A stretch of DNA of 64,000 bases from assembly GCA_028282725.1 (NCBI GenBank), contig JANQHF010000101.1:31700-95699 (forward strand), written 5' to 3'. Both the position numbers and the translations under genes were made by a program. The stretch's first letter is position 1, and the number at the start of each line of letters is the position of its first letter. Positions 63,903 through 64,000 of this stretch are shown in pieces. Origin of the DNA: Saprospiraceae bacterium (lineage in GTDB: Bacteria; Bacteroidota; Bacteroidia; Chitinophagales; Saprospiraceae). The notes beneath the pieces were generated by a model. It made no database searches. It was not told the origin of the DNA and saw only the letters and a program-made list of their open reading frames with translations.

Positions 63903-64000
63903 TAAGCGTCCGAGCAACTACACCCTAAACTTCTGCGGCATCAATTGATCTAAATCTGACAGCTTTGTTTCTGCAATGTTTTCCAGAACGTGAGTCAACC
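63903..64000 (-). mobile_element. Right end of an IS66-family element (extends beyond the window)
   Basis: GTAAGCGTCCGAGC from 63903 matches the GTAAGCG terminal inverted repeat typical of the IS66 family. The neighbouring coding sequence fits an IS66 transposase end. The 8 bases outside the repeat (63895-63902, TTACAAAA) are the expected target duplication. The other end is not in the window. Confidence 0.72.
63919..64000 (-). CDS. IS66-family transposase, C-terminal 26 residues (partial)
   Basis: Open from the window edge to TAG at 63919-63921. The encoded end LTHVLENIAETKLSDLDQL then MPQKFRV has the pattern of IS66 transposase C-termini (WL..VL.R....LDELLP). It sits 10 bases inside the terminal repeat. 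Only this tail is visible, so whether the copy is intact cannot be judged. Confidence 0.68.

Overview
This 64 kb window is chromosomal DNA of a member of the Bacteroidota, probably of the Saprospiraceae/Lewinella type. Evidence: promoters of the TTTG / TAnnTTTG type and no obvious Shine-Dalgarno sequences, a PorQ-like type IX secretion (T9SS) protein, two large secreted proteins ending in T9SS sorting domains, an OmpA/PD40 protein, a DUF2723 membrane protein and an IS66-type end. No rRNA operon, CRISPR array or prophage is visible. Gene density is high and most genes are housekeeping or envelope genes in short co-directional runs.

Layout. 1-5 kb: 3' end of clpB, then two genes sharing a TonB C-terminal domain (one a normal transducer, one a lipoprotein), vanZ-like, gcvH, citrate synthase and a DUF3109 gene. 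5-9 kb: a SurA/PpiD-like foldase, a MORN-repeat lipoprotein and porQ. 9-19 kb (minus): two runs, sigma factor-birA-cinA-E2-OmpA/PD40 and methyltransferase-small membrane protein-rluA-GT2-thiL. 19-26 kb: DUF2723, rpiB, M28 peptidase, flippase and a small secreted protein. 26.3-32.4 kb: an assimilatory sulfate-reduction operon (sulfite reductase, sirohaem synthesis genes, APS/PAPS reductase, flavoprotein reductase, ferredoxin). 32.5-44.8 kb: OmpA protein, rlmN, histidine kinase overlapping a TonB receptor, two small secreted proteins, then a minus-strand run including aroB and a SAM hydrolase, and an M23 peptidase. 44.7-45.0 kb: a minus-strand tRNA-like RNA gene. 45-56 kb: TPR protein, frameshifted cyclophilin, thioesterase, DinB, hydrolase, a 1072-residue VWA/HYR/C-type-lectin protein, a membrane MutS relative, the MlaEF transporter, SDR and TANGO2-type genes. 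57-64 kb: a dockerin-bearing T9SS protein, an AT-rich trio of sugar/polysaccharide genes, inositol-phosphate synthase and the end of an IS66 element.

The most interesting signal lies upstream of the sulfate-reduction operon. The 530-base gap before the sulfite reductase gene holds two successive short reading frames with runs of cysteine codons (MCCCCCCSC near the end of one, MCCCCCYY in the other). Each is followed by an intrinsic terminator with 8 or 9 T residues, and each has a candidate antiterminator pairing placed as ribosome-stalling attenuation would require. This looks like a tandem cysteine-sensing attenuator, two leader-peptide gates in series controlling cysteine biosynthesis. The second most interesting is a ~154-nt structured RNA at 44784-44937 with a tRNA-like acceptor/T-arm/D-arm and a variable region of about 80 nt, with its own promoter and terminator.
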